Positions 1 to 4,862 of a stretch of 7,848 nt of DNA are shown in pieces. The first letter of the stretch is position 1. Each line of letters begins with the position of its first letter. The DNA is from JBJFGR01 sp051892875. GTDB taxonomy: Bacteria > Pseudomonadota > Gammaproteobacteria > Enterobacterales > Succinivibrionaceae. The notes under the pieces are model-generated. The model searched no databases and had not been told where the DNA came from. It saw nothing but the letters and a program-made list of their open reading frames with translations. The translations under genes were made by a program, and so were the position numbers. Location of the stretch: positions 1 to 7,848 of the forward strand of contig JBJFGR010000119.1 of the NCBI GenBank assembly GCA_051892875.1. The letters run 5' to 3'.

Positions 1-96
1 TTTTATTTTAAGATATTTTTTAAAATCTTCCCAATGGTCTTTTTTAATTCTCTCCAGTTCTGAATCTTTTAAAATGTTATATCCAAATATTTTCAT
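1..96 (-). CDS. Small phage protein, partial (N-terminus only)
   Basis: Thirty-two codons are open from an ATG at 96 to the window edge, so the C-terminus is missing. The protein begins MKIFGYNILK and continues with a charged, Lys/Glu-rich helical stretch (residues 11-32) containing DHWEDFKKY. The start is supported by an AAAGGG Shine-Dalgarno site just upstream and by a TAATG junction, where the stop of the upstream gene overlaps this ATG by one base. That implies translational coupling as the last visible gene of the minus-strand operon. I do not recognise the family; short proteins opening MKIFGY occur in phages, but no function can be given. Confidence 0.7.
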   Translation of the reverse strand, partial: MKIFGYNILKDSELERIKKDHWEDFKKYLKIK

Positions 97-305
97 TACT
101 TTATTCCCTTTATCTTTACTAAAGCTTCCTGTGCTTCCTGAAAGCCATAGTAACCATAACAACCATAATCTACTGGTTTTGGATTTAATCCAGCAATGCA
201 CTTGCACCAATTGTCTTCATTGGCATATTCTTCCAAAGCTTTAATAGCTATATTAAGTTTTTCTTGTAAGGTTTTATTCTCAGCAGTTAATTCATCAATC
301 GTCAT
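96..305 (-). CDS. Small phage protein with N-terminal coiled coil
   Basis: A 69-residue protein. Residues 1-27 form a heptad-like amphipathic helix (ELTAENKTLQEKLNIAIKAL) leading into ALEEYANEDNW. A central Cys/Gly/Tyr-rich segment follows with CKC at about 34-36 and a Cys near 49, then a short Lys-rich tail. Phage proteins of the form 'xxLxAEnxxLxxkLxxaxxaLxxyA...nW' are common in accessory regions, but their role is unknown to me. The ATG at 305 has an AAGGA Shine-Dalgarno site that overlaps the stop region of the preceding gene. The stop overlaps the start of the next gene (TAATG). It belongs to the operon that starts at 960. Confidence 0.8.
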   Translation of the reverse strand: MTIDELTAENKTLQEKLNIAIKALEEYANEDNWCKCIAGLNPKPVDYGCYGYYGFQEAQEALVKIKGIK

Positions 306-316
306 TATTTATTCCT

Positions 317-616
317 TTAAGTAAAATCACAATCTAAAAAAGCATATCCGTCAATAATTTCGCAGTCTTTATCAGTTTTATCGTTTTGATGTGCGTTTAC
401 TAAATCTAGAAAATCTTCTGTTGTCCATTCTTCACCGTATTCGTCTTTAATTATTCCTGTCTTTAAAAAGTTACAAAAATCTTTATAATTAGAAGTTTTC
501 TTTGTTTTATGAATTAAGAATTTCCAACCGAAGGAAGACTTACCTAGGTGAATTTCTTTTTTAGGTTTTCCACAGCAAGGACAAAAGTCAGTGTGTAAGT
601 AGTAATTAGTTCCCAT
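317..616 (-). CDS. Conserved phage protein, MGTNYYL zinc-ribbon family
   Basis: A 99-residue protein starting MGTNYYLHTDFCPCCGKPKK. The opening MGTNYYL, the CPCCG knuckle (residues 12-16) and the following 'HLGKSSFGWKFLIH' stretch match a widespread phage family of unknown function that I recognise by this N-terminus. Family members usually read '[C]PxCGr...lHiGKSSxGWxFxlh'. The Cys pair suggests metal binding by a half zinc ribbon, and the conserved aromatic/Gly core probably contributes to the fold. The C-terminal half is acidic and ends in an Asp/Cys-rich tail (FLDCDFT). The start has an AGGAAG Shine-Dalgarno site. It lies 14 bases after the upstream stop and 11 bases before the next start, so it is co-transcribed. 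Confidence 0.85.
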   Translation of the reverse strand: MGTNYYLHTDFCPCCGKPKKEIHLGKSSFGWKFLIHKTKKTSNYKDFCNFLKTGIIKDEYGEEWTTEDFLDLVNAHQNDKTDKDCEIIDGYAFLDCDFT

Positions 617-630
617 GATTTATCTTCCTA

Positions 631-960
631 TTATATTAAATTTTCATTTAGCAAGTAATTTATAAATGTACTGTTTAGATAAGTTTCTTTTTCATCTACT
701 GTCCAAAATGGTACATCTTTAACATAAAACGCTGGTAATGGTAATTCAATCTCTATACGTTTATTACCTATAAATAATACATAATGTGTTTTTCGAGCGT
801 CACATATATCTAATTCTTCTATTCTGGGATTATGTGTTACAGTTAAATAATTAAAGATACGTCTAGCTAACCGTTGTGTTTCGTTTTCATCGGTGAGAGG
901 TGTTGGGTATTTTACTCTCAATAATGTTTTAAAATCGGTTACTCGTTGTTCGTTATACAT
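631..960 (-). CDS. Hypothetical protein, first gene of a minus-strand operon
   Basis: A 109-residue soluble protein beginning MYNEQRVTDFKTLL. I see no catalytic motif or membrane segment. The N-terminal half is helical and basic (ETQRLARRIFNYL, residues 27-39). Residues about 58-80 look like beta strands (HYVLFIGNKRIEIELPLP), followed by a C-terminal helix ending YLLNENLI. The ATG at 960 has an AAGGA Shine-Dalgarno site and is the first gene behind the near-consensus promoter at 989-1017, so it should be among the better expressed genes of this group. I do not recognise the family. Confidence 0.75.
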   Translation of the reverse strand: MYNEQRVTDFKTLLRVKYPTPLTDENETQRLARRIFNYLTVTHNPRIEELDICDARKTHYVLFIGNKRIEIELPLPAFYVKDVPFWTVDEKETYLNSTFINYLLNENLI

Positions 961-988
961 ATTACATCCTTTTTTTTATTATAAGTTT

Positions 989-1017
989 ATTATATGTAAT
1001 ATATGGTATAATGTAAA
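989..1017 (-). promoter_or_regulatory. Sigma70-like promoter, minus strand
   Basis: Reading the minus strand, the -35 box is TTTACA (1012-1017), the spacer is 17 bases, and the -10 box is TATAAT (989-994). That is five of six and six of six matches to the sigma70 consensus. The expected start near 982 leaves a short leader carrying the AAGGA site of the gene at 631-960. The same TTTAC-17-TAxxAT layout recurs at 3368-3396, 4255-4283 and 5649-5677. Confidence 0.8.
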
Positions 1018-1023
1018 ACCTTT

Positions 1024-1326
1024 TTATCTGGAATATTTTTTACAATTTTGCAGGTATAAAGTTTTAGAGTTTTCTTTACTTTCTCTGTATTTGTCTCGCT
1101 GTGCCTTTAGTTTTTCTATAGTAGTCAGATATTCTTGTGATCCATAGTCGTAAGGGTTTTCCGTAAAATCTTTTATATCATAATCATCAGTCGGTTTTTC
1201 TAAATCTTCGTTTTCACCATAATTAAAGTTATCTGAACGGTCCATACTACTATGTACACGCCAATGTAATTCTTCTAATGATATATCTTCATACTCATAG
1301 GTTTCTTCATTTAAAGTTTTAATCAT
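1024..1326 (-). CDS. Hypothetical small acidic protein
   Basis: A 100-residue protein. The first two thirds are very acidic (YEYEDISLEELHW, then a D/E/N/Y-rich stretch at about 28-66). The last third is a basic, probably coiled-coil helix (TTIEKLKAQRDKYRESKENS). There is no membrane segment or catalytic motif. The start codon at 1326 is preceded by GAGG at a longer than usual distance (12 bases), so translation initiation may be modest. The stop lies just upstream of the promoter serving 631-960, which makes it a separate unit or a weak upstream member. Its own promoter was not identified confidently. An acidic protein of this size could be a nucleic-acid mimic, but nothing in the sequence proves it. 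Confidence 0.7.
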   Translation of the reverse strand: MIKTLNEETYEYEDISLEELHWRVHSSMDRSDNFNYGENEDLEKPTDDYDIKDFTENPYDYGSQEYLTTIEKLKAQRDKYRESKENSKTLYLQNCKKYSR

Positions 1327-1379
1327 TGTGAGTTATATCCTCGTGTTTAAATTAATATCACATAATAGAATAATAATGT

Positions 1380-1409
1380 TTTACTTTTCTATTAAGAATA
1401 TGGTACAAT
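1380..1409 (+). promoter_or_regulatory. Sigma70-like promoter with extended -10, plus strand
   Basis: The -35 box is TTTACT (1380-1385). The -10 box is TACAAT (1404-1409), preceded by TGG, which gives an extended -10 (TGn). The spacer is 18 bases, or 17 if TTACTT is taken as the -35. A start near 1416 leaves about 27 bases of leader with a GGAG Shine-Dalgarno site before the ATG at 1443. It drives the three-gene operon at 1443-2535. Confidence 0.7.
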
Positions 1410-1442
1410 TCTTTATAATTATAATAATCTTTGGAGTTCAGT

Positions 1443-1889
1443 ATGAATAGTAGAGATATCATAGATGAAAAGTTAGGTTTTATATTTGATATTTTGACAA
1501 AAGAAATGGCAAAAAATCATATTGGTTTGCCTATATATTTAATCAATCAAGAGTATTCGATAACAGATGGAGTAACTTATTGTAATGTTTTATTTGATTT
1601 ACAAGGGAATATAGATTCTGAGGAAATTGATATGATTCATAAATTTAGTCGAGAATATAAGTTGTTACACGAATATCTCTATTTTACTAAAAAAACAGAA
1701 CCATACCATATATATGCTCAGGATATGATTACAACATGGCCCGTAAAGGTAAGGAATGAATTATGGATATGCGTTAGTGATGAGTATACTGATGAAATAG
1801 AGGATTTCATGACGCTGTTAAAGATCAAAGGGTATCATAGGAATACACATATCTTAAAATTTGAACAAGGGATGAAGGCATGGGTGTAG
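1443..1889 (+). CDS. Hypothetical protein, first gene of an overlapping trio
   Basis: A 148-residue protein when read from the ATG at 1443. An in-frame TTG at 1431 would add four residues, but it contains the TTGGAG that serves as Shine-Dalgarno site six bases before 1443, so the ATG is preferred. The protein is soluble, mixed alpha/beta, acidic in the middle, and ends in FEQGMKAWV. A helix at the start (RDIIDEKLGFIFDILTKEM) is followed by an aromatic-rich core. I see no known motif. Its last ten bases overlap the next gene, which implies translational coupling and a related function or a shared complex. The family is not recognised. Confidence 0.75.
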   Translation: MNSRDIIDEKLGFIFDILTKEMAKNHIGLPIYLINQEYSITDGVTYCNVLFDLQGNIDSEEIDMIHKFSREYKLLHEYLYFTKKTEPYHIYAQDMITTWPVKVRNELWICVSDEYTDEIEDFMTLLKIKGYHRNTHILKFEQGMKAWV

Positions 1890-2206
1890 AAGATTACAAT
1901 AGAGCAATTTTTCATAGCTTAGTTCACAAGTGCTTTAAGATGTCTGGCTATCGAGTGACAATGAATTCTAACAATGAATTGGGTATATGTACTATTCTTT
2001 GTCCATATAAAGCTGATTTTCTAGATAATATAAAGAAAATTAAAAAAGAATTCGAAGGGTTCTTACAAATTGATTACGCATTAGTACGTGTACGTCCAAA
2101 AGTAATTAACATTCGTATAAAGGTAAAGGTATTAGACGAAACCTACAGTGAATTAATAGTTGCAACATTACGCATAACCAATAGACTATATGAGATGGCT
2201 TTATGA
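1880..2206 (+). CDS. Hypothetical protein, second gene of an overlapping trio
   Basis: A 108-residue protein starting MGVEDYNRAIFHSL. An N-terminal helix is followed by two Cys residues in a hydrophobic stretch (LGICTILCPY, residues about 34-43). Then come a Lys-rich helix and a basic beta-rich segment (VRVRPKVINIRIKVKVL, residues about 68-84). The basic strand pattern could suit nucleic-acid or protein binding, but this is only a guess. The ATG lies inside the end of the preceding gene (ten-base overlap, AAGGG upstream), and its TGA stop overlaps the next start as ATGA. This is a tightly coupled operon of similar-sized unknown proteins. Confidence 0.75.
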   Translation: MGVEDYNRAIFHSLVHKCFKMSGYRVTMNSNNELGICTILCPYKADFLDNIKKIKKEFEGFLQIDYALVRVRPKVINIRIKVKVLDETYSELIVATLRITNRLYEMAL

Positions 2207-2535
2207 AATTCAATAGAGAGTTATTAATTAGTAAGATTTTTAAATGTATTACGAATACCTATTTTCACGATATGTATTATTGTGATCGATTACCGTATTT
2301 AGAAGACGAAGCACTTAATTTTAAAATAATGTGTCGGCAACAACTTCTAGTTGATATTATGAATCAAATTAATTCGGATTTGTGTGATTCATTTGAAATG
2401 GAATTGACTATGTTGAAACTACACATAGAAGCCTCTGATCTGGGGTATAAAGTGAAGATAAAAATAAAGCCAACCGTTGATTTTGAAGTCTTAATTGGCC
2501 AAATGATTGTTTTAGGTATTTGGGAAAGAAATTAA
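2203..2535 (+). CDS. Hypothetical protein, third gene of an overlapping trio
   Basis: A 110-residue protein that starts through an ATGA overlap with the preceding stop, so it probably depends on reinitiation. It contains a long hydrophobic/acidic helical middle (LLVDIMNQINSDL, then MELTMLKLHIEAS) and a basic beta segment YKVKIKIKPTV (residues about 84-94). That segment loosely resembles VINIRIKVKV in the preceding protein. The two could be distant paralogues, but the similarity by eye is weak. It ends 14 bases from the stop of the convergent J-domain gene, and no strong terminator hairpin lies between them. Function unknown. Confidence 0.75.
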   Translation: MKFNRELLISKIFKCITNTYFHDMYYCDRLPYLEDEALNFKIMCRQQLLVDIMNQINSDLCDSFEMELTMLKLHIEASDLGYKVKIKIKPTVDFEVLIGQMIVLGIWERN

Positions 2536-2549
2536 TTTAAACTTCTCTA

Positions 2550-3341
2550 TTATCTTCTTGTTGGATTATAGAAAACAACTCTAAATGTGGCAGCAAATAT
2601 AATAGCGGCTGGAATCAAGAAGTATTTTAAAATCTTACTGAAAATCCATACAGTAGAATATAGAATATTATAGATTAGCCTACTTATACTGAAAACGTTT
2701 AAGATAATAGTCCAGCACAATGTATGAAACAATTTATTTTCTTTAGTTAATCTGGAAATGTGATTTAACCAAGCAAAGTTACGTTTTTTATAAGTAAGAT
2801 GTTTATAGAGTTTAAATGGTTTAGTAAATAAAATACAAATAAAACTTAGCAAGAAAACAAATGCGGCACCGAAAATACTAATTGCGTTTCTATTCCAGAT
2901 AGCAGCGACAGCATTTTCAAATCTAAATGTTTTAAATTCATCTATAATTCTAAAGATACTTTCTTTTTCTGGATTATAGTAGTATTGTCCATCTTCAAAG
3001 TAATCAAAAGAGTTTATAAGTTCTTCTAATTCTTTATTCAGGTCTTCTGTTTGTTTGGTTACATTGTTAAGAATATCTACTAATGAATCGTTTTCAGAGG
3101 ATTTAAAAATATCTTCGTTTAAAGTGAACGGAACTTCTGTATTTAAGCTGTTATTATATTCACGTCTTAGTTTAGGATCAATTAAGACATGATAAGCTTC
3201 ATTAATTTCTTTAAATAAGTTTGCTGTTTTAGGGTTAATGTCAGGATGATACTTTTTAGCTAACTTGTAAAAAGCACGCTTAATTTCAGTATCTGAAGCA
3301 AATTTATGTACTTCTAATATTTCGTAATAGTTTTTAATCAT
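2550..3341 (-). CDS. Membrane-anchored J-domain (DnaJ-like) protein
   Basis: A 263-residue protein. Residues 1-66 form a complete J domain: NYYEILEV at the start, helix II ending KLAKKYHPD with the essential HPD at 32-34, then FKEINEAYHVLIDP and RREYN. J domains stimulate the ATPase of DnaK/Hsp70. The Gly/Phe, zinc-finger and substrate-binding parts of true DnaJ are absent. An acidic linker (67-142) follows, then a hydrophobic segment at about 153-173 and two more near 204-230 and 237-258, ending in a basic NPTRR tail. It would present the J domain at the inner membrane and could recruit host DnaK there. The ATG at 3341 has an AAAGGGA Shine-Dalgarno site behind the promoter at 3368-3396. The client is unknown. 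Confidence 0.9.
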   Translation of the reverse strand: MIKNYYEILEVHKFASDTEIKRAFYKLAKKYHPDINPKTANLFKEINEAYHVLIDPKLRREYNNSLNTEVPFTLNEDIFKSSENDSLVDILNNVTKQTEDLNKELEELINSFDYFEDGQYYYNPEKESIFRIIDEFKTFRFENAVAAIWNRNAISIFGAAFVFLLSFICILFTKPFKLYKHLTYKKRNFAWLNHISRLTKENKLFHTLCWTIILNVFSISRLIYNILYSTVWIFSKILKYFLIPAAIIFAATFRVVFYNPTRR

Positions 3342-3367
3342 GACATTTCCCTTTCATCTATAATTAC

Positions 3368-3396
3368 ATTTTACTACTGTTGACTATGTATGTAAA
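3368..3396 (-). promoter_or_regulatory. Sigma70-like promoter for the J-domain gene
   Basis: On the minus strand the -35 is TTTACA (3391-3396), the spacer is 17 bases and the -10 is TAAAAT (3368-3373). A start near 3361 leaves a leader of about 20 bases containing AAAGGGA before the ATG at 3341. The -35 is identical to those at 1012-1017 and 4278-4283. Confidence 0.7.
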
Positions 3397-3452
3397 ACCG
3401 TTAATTGAAATTTTATTATGTTATTTCTACGTATATTTGTATTCTAATAAGT

Positions 3453-3803
3453 ATGCAAATAATAAACGATGAAATACAACCTTTAGATTATATGTATATG
3501 ATTGGAGATAATAACGGTCATATAAAAGTGGGTATATCTAAAGATCCTAATAAAAGAATAAAAGAATTACAAACCGGACATCCGAATGATTTGGTGCTAT
3601 TATTTACTGAAGAATTTGAATGTGAACGTGCTCATCTACTTAAAATCGAAAAACTAATTCATAAAGAGTTACGCTCTAAGTCTTATAAAAAACGGGGTGA
3701 ATGGTTTACTGTTCCAGACTCTGATATAGAAGATGTAAAAAATATAATACGTTATAACAGAATCAGATATGAAGCAGATACATTATACTTTAAATATCGT
3801 TAG
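3453..3803 (+). CDS. GIY-YIG nuclease, T5orf172/MUG113 type
   Basis: A 116-residue single-domain protein from the ATG at 3453. It shows the T5orf172/MUG113 version of the GIY-YIG fold: YMYMIGDNNGHIKVGIS for the two motif strands, then the Arg in DPNKRIKELQTGHP, then the Glu/His helix EKLIHKELRS and the closing GEWF. These nucleases cut DNA with one metal ion. Free-standing phage copies are often homing-type or accessory enzymes. An in-frame TTG at 3405 would add 16 hydrophobic residues but lacks a Shine-Dalgarno site. The ATG also has only a weak one (TAAG), so the start is less certain than the domain. The gene points toward the tRNA array, and its TAG ends three bases before the CCA end of tRNA-Trp on the other strand. 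Confidence 0.85.
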   Translation: MQIINDEIQPLDYMYMIGDNNGHIKVGISKDPNKRIKELQTGHPNDLVLLFTEEFECERAHLLKIEKLIHKELRSKSYKKRGEWFTVPDSDIEDVKNIIRYNRIRYEADTLYFKYR

Positions 3804-3806
3804 AAT

Positions 3807-3880
3807 TGGCAAGGACTAAGAGAATCGAACTCCTATATCTAGTTTTGGAGACTAGTGTTTTACCATTAAACTAAGTCCCT
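3807..3880 (-). tRNA. tRNA-Trp (CCA anticodon)
   Basis: The cloverleaf folds fully: acceptor AGGGACT/AGTCCTT (one G-T wobble), D stem GTTT/AAAC, anticodon stem CTAGT/ACTAG with loop CTCCAAA, so the anticodon is CCA (3846-3848) reading UGG. The T arm is AGGAG/CTCTT with loop TTCGATT. Discriminator G and encoded CCA (3807-3809) are present. A1-U72 and G73 match bacterial tRNA-Trp identity elements. It is the last gene of the array, six bases after tRNA-His. Confidence 0.97.
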
Positions 3881-3886
3881 ATAAAG

Positions 3887-3962
3887 TGGGGTGAGCGGCG
3901 AGATTCGAACTCGTATCCTTCGGTACCACAAACCGACGCTTTACCAGTTAAGCTACGCACAC
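3887..3962 (-). tRNA. tRNA-His (GTG anticodon)
   Basis: The acceptor is GTGTGCG/CGCTCAC with one T-T mismatch (4:69). The D stem is GCTT/AAGC. The anticodon stem TCGGT/ACCGA has loop TTGTGGT, giving anticodon GTG (3927-3929) for CAU/CAC. The T arm is ACGAG/CTCGC (outer A-C mismatch) with loop TTCGAAT. Discriminator C73 and encoded CCA (3887-3889) are present. C73 is the bacterial His signature, but the base at -1 is T, not the usual encoded G. It lies 44 bases after tRNA-Cys. Confidence 0.95.
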
Positions 3963-4006
3963 AAGAATAGACCATTTCATTGATATATACTTCTATGCGT
4001 AAAAAT

Positions 4007-4080
4007 TGGAGGACTGTACAAGATTCGAACTTGTGTAATTAGTTTTGCAGACTAACGTATAACCCCTCTACCAACAGTCC
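4007..4080 (-). tRNA. tRNA-Cys (GCA anticodon)
   Basis: The acceptor GGACTGT/ACAGTCC is perfect. The D arm has GTA/TAC around a GGGG loop. The anticodon stem TTAGT/ACTAA has loop CTGCAAA, giving anticodon GCA (4046-4048) for UGU/UGC. The T stem ACAAG/CTTGT is perfect with loop TTCGAAT. Discriminator U73 (the Cys identity base) and encoded CCA (4007-4009) are present. It is the first gene of the array. Its 5' end is only five bases after the T tract of the upstream terminator. Confidence 0.97.
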
Positions 4081-4085
4081 ATAAT

Positions 4086-4120
4086 AAAAAACCTCTAGAA
4101 AGTAATTATCCTAGAGGCTT
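4086..4120 (-). terminator. Rho-independent terminator/attenuator in front of the tRNA array
   Basis: On the minus strand AAGCCTCTAG (4111-4120) pairs with CTAGAGGTTT (4089-4098) around a 12-base loop. That makes a seven-pair perfect core plus one G-U and two A-U pairs, running straight into six Ts (4086-4091). It sits between the Cys/His/Trp leader ORF and tRNA-Cys with five bases left over. Transcripts from the leader promoter or from the upstream genes must therefore read through it to make any of the three tRNAs. This position fits an attenuator rather than a plain gene-end terminator, though it would also stop transcripts of the 4291-5618 genes. Confidence 0.88.
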
Positions 4121-4186
4121 GAAACTAATAATTTTATGAATTAACATGTATAACTAAGCATCAACACCTCTGTGAAGTAAATGATG
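4113..4186 (-). promoter_or_regulatory. Candidate antiterminator and alternative leader structures
   Basis: AGAGGT at 4166-4171, directly after the last rare codon of the leader ORF, copies the AGAGGT of the terminator's 3' arm. It can pair with GCCTCT (4113-4118) of its 5' arm: five Watson-Crick pairs plus a G-U. CATCA (4182-4186, His codons 12-13) can pair with TGATG (4159-4163), which would hold AGAGG in the loop. Together these give segments equivalent to 1:2, 2:3 and 3:4 of amino-acid operon attenuators. The pairings are short and were found by eye, so they are less certain than the ORF and the terminator. Confidence 0.5.
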
Positions 4187-4219
4187 ACACCAGCAATGTA
4201 AAATATTCGTATTAATCAT
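4154..4219 (-). CDS. Leader peptide rich in Cys, His and Trp codons (tRNA operon attenuator)
   Basis: A 21-residue ORF from the ATG at 4219 to TAG at 4154-4156, with an in-frame TAA just upstream, so the frame is closed at the 5' side. Residues 8-16 read HCWCHHLLH: His CAT, Cys TGC, Trp TGG, Cys TGT, His CAT, His CAT, Leu, Leu, His CAC. All seven Cys/His/Trp codons are decoded by the three tRNAs encoded just downstream (anticodons GCA, GTG, CCA). It follows the promoter at 4255-4283 and precedes the terminator at 4086-4120. By analogy with trpL and hisL it would sense supply of these charged tRNAs through ribosome stalling. The Shine-Dalgarno site is imperfect (AGAGAG, 11 bases from ATG). The peptide itself probably has no function after synthesis. 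Confidence 0.82.
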   Translation of the reverse strand: MINTNILHCWCHHLLHRGVDA

Positions 4220-4254
4220 AATTTATAGAACTCTCTTTTTTATTTTATATTTAT

Positions 4255-4283
4255 ATACTATCATAAAATTTTATATCTGTAAA
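4255..4283 (-). promoter_or_regulatory. Promoter of the leader/tRNA operon
   Basis: On the minus strand TTTACA (4278-4283) is followed by 17 bases and TAGTAT (4255-4260), preceded by TGA, which gives an extended -10. The -35 begins eight bases after the stop of the upstream gene. A start near 4248 leaves about 28 bases before the leader ATG at 4219. TATAAATA at 4248-4255 also matches the T4 late promoter word, but in such AT-rich DNA that may be chance. Confidence 0.65.
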
Positions 4284-4290
4284 GCAATTT

Positions 4291-4836
4291 TTAATCATAT
4301 CCAAACTTTTTTAATATTTCTGGATCATTTTGAAACTCACCAAATTCTCCATTAGCAAAATTGTGAGAATCAGCATTTAGTATTTCCTCTTCTGAAAATA
4401 ATTTTGTGAAATTATGATTTTTAAATAAGGTTTGCTTTACTGGATCTAATTCTTTACCATGACTATACTGTTTTGTATCATCTTCGAGCATTAGTGGATA
4501 GTCACGTGTTGTTTCAAATCTGCACAATGTCCCATAACCAGTTGGAAAGGTTGCATTATACTGTTTTTCTAATTGTTCTTTTACTGAATCATGAACAGCT
4601 TTATATCCATCCCAAATAATTACATCTTCATTGTCAGCAAGTCCTCGTATAGTACCCCATTCTCTAAATGCTCTATTGAACTCTGTTTTCGAAGGATTAT
4701 AAAGTACCTCTACTACTTCTCGCTCATCATTATGTAGACTCATTGGTGCTATAAAAAGTGATTCACAACGTTCTTTTAAAAGTTTTTTATTTACTTTAGC
4801 AATAGCATTTTCAACAATTGTTCTAAATCTACTCAT
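4291..4836 (-). CDS. Tagged putative internal head protein, unknown body
   Basis: A 181-residue protein from the ATG at 4836, opening MSRFRTIVENAIAKVNKK. The frame is open to an ATG at 4863, which would add nine residues. AGAGGT lies seven bases before 4836, and all four neighbours begin at the same tag, so 4836 is the real start. The tag (residues 1-12) resembles the capsid-targeting peptide of T4 internal proteins. The body has an Arg/Trp region (FREWGTIRGLADNEDVIIWD, residues 57-76) and then AVHDSVKEQL. This layout, RGL...D.xxWD...xH..V...L, recurs in uncharacterised phage proteins I have seen. There is no membrane segment. It is the last gene before the tRNA leader promoter and starts 26 bases after the upstream stop. 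Function unknown; packaged cargo is inferred from the tag. Confidence 0.85.
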   Translation of the reverse strand: MSRFRTIVENAIAKVNKKLLKERCESLFIAPMSLHNDEREVVEVLYNPSKTEFNRAFREWGTIRGLADNEDVIIWDGYKAVHDSVKEQLEKQYNATFPTGYGTLCRFETTRDYPLMLEDDTKQYSHGKELDPVKQTLFKNHNFTKLFSEEEILNADSHNFANGEFGEFQNDPEILKKFGYD

Positions 4837-4862
4837 AATTATACCTCTGACTAAACCAGACA

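Noticed and set aside
893..1147. Plus-strand ORF of 84 codons
   Set aside because: It overlaps two well-supported minus-strand genes and their promoter, has no Shine-Dalgarno site, and its Phe/Tyr/Cys-rich composition is typical of the reverse of AT-rich coding DNA.
2536..2549. Terminator between the convergent genes at 2535 and 2550
   Set aside because: Only a short, interrupted AT-rich inverted repeat is present, with no GC stem or T tract.
3405..3452. TTG start adding 16 hydrophobic residues to the GIY-YIG nuclease, which could look like a signal peptide
   Set aside because: It has no Shine-Dalgarno site, overlaps the divergent promoter region, and a membrane signal does not fit this nuclease family.
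4086..4120. Hairpin as a simple terminator of the tagged-gene operon only
   Set aside because: It stands 171 bases after the last stop, behind a separate promoter and the rare-codon ORF, and directly against tRNA-Cys; a pure gene-end role would leave the tRNAs without a promoter.
4248..4255. TATAAATA, identical to the T4 late promoter word
   Set aside because: It is not repeated at suitable places before the other genes, so in this AT-rich DNA it is best treated as chance; the TTTACA-17-TAGTAT promoter explains the site.
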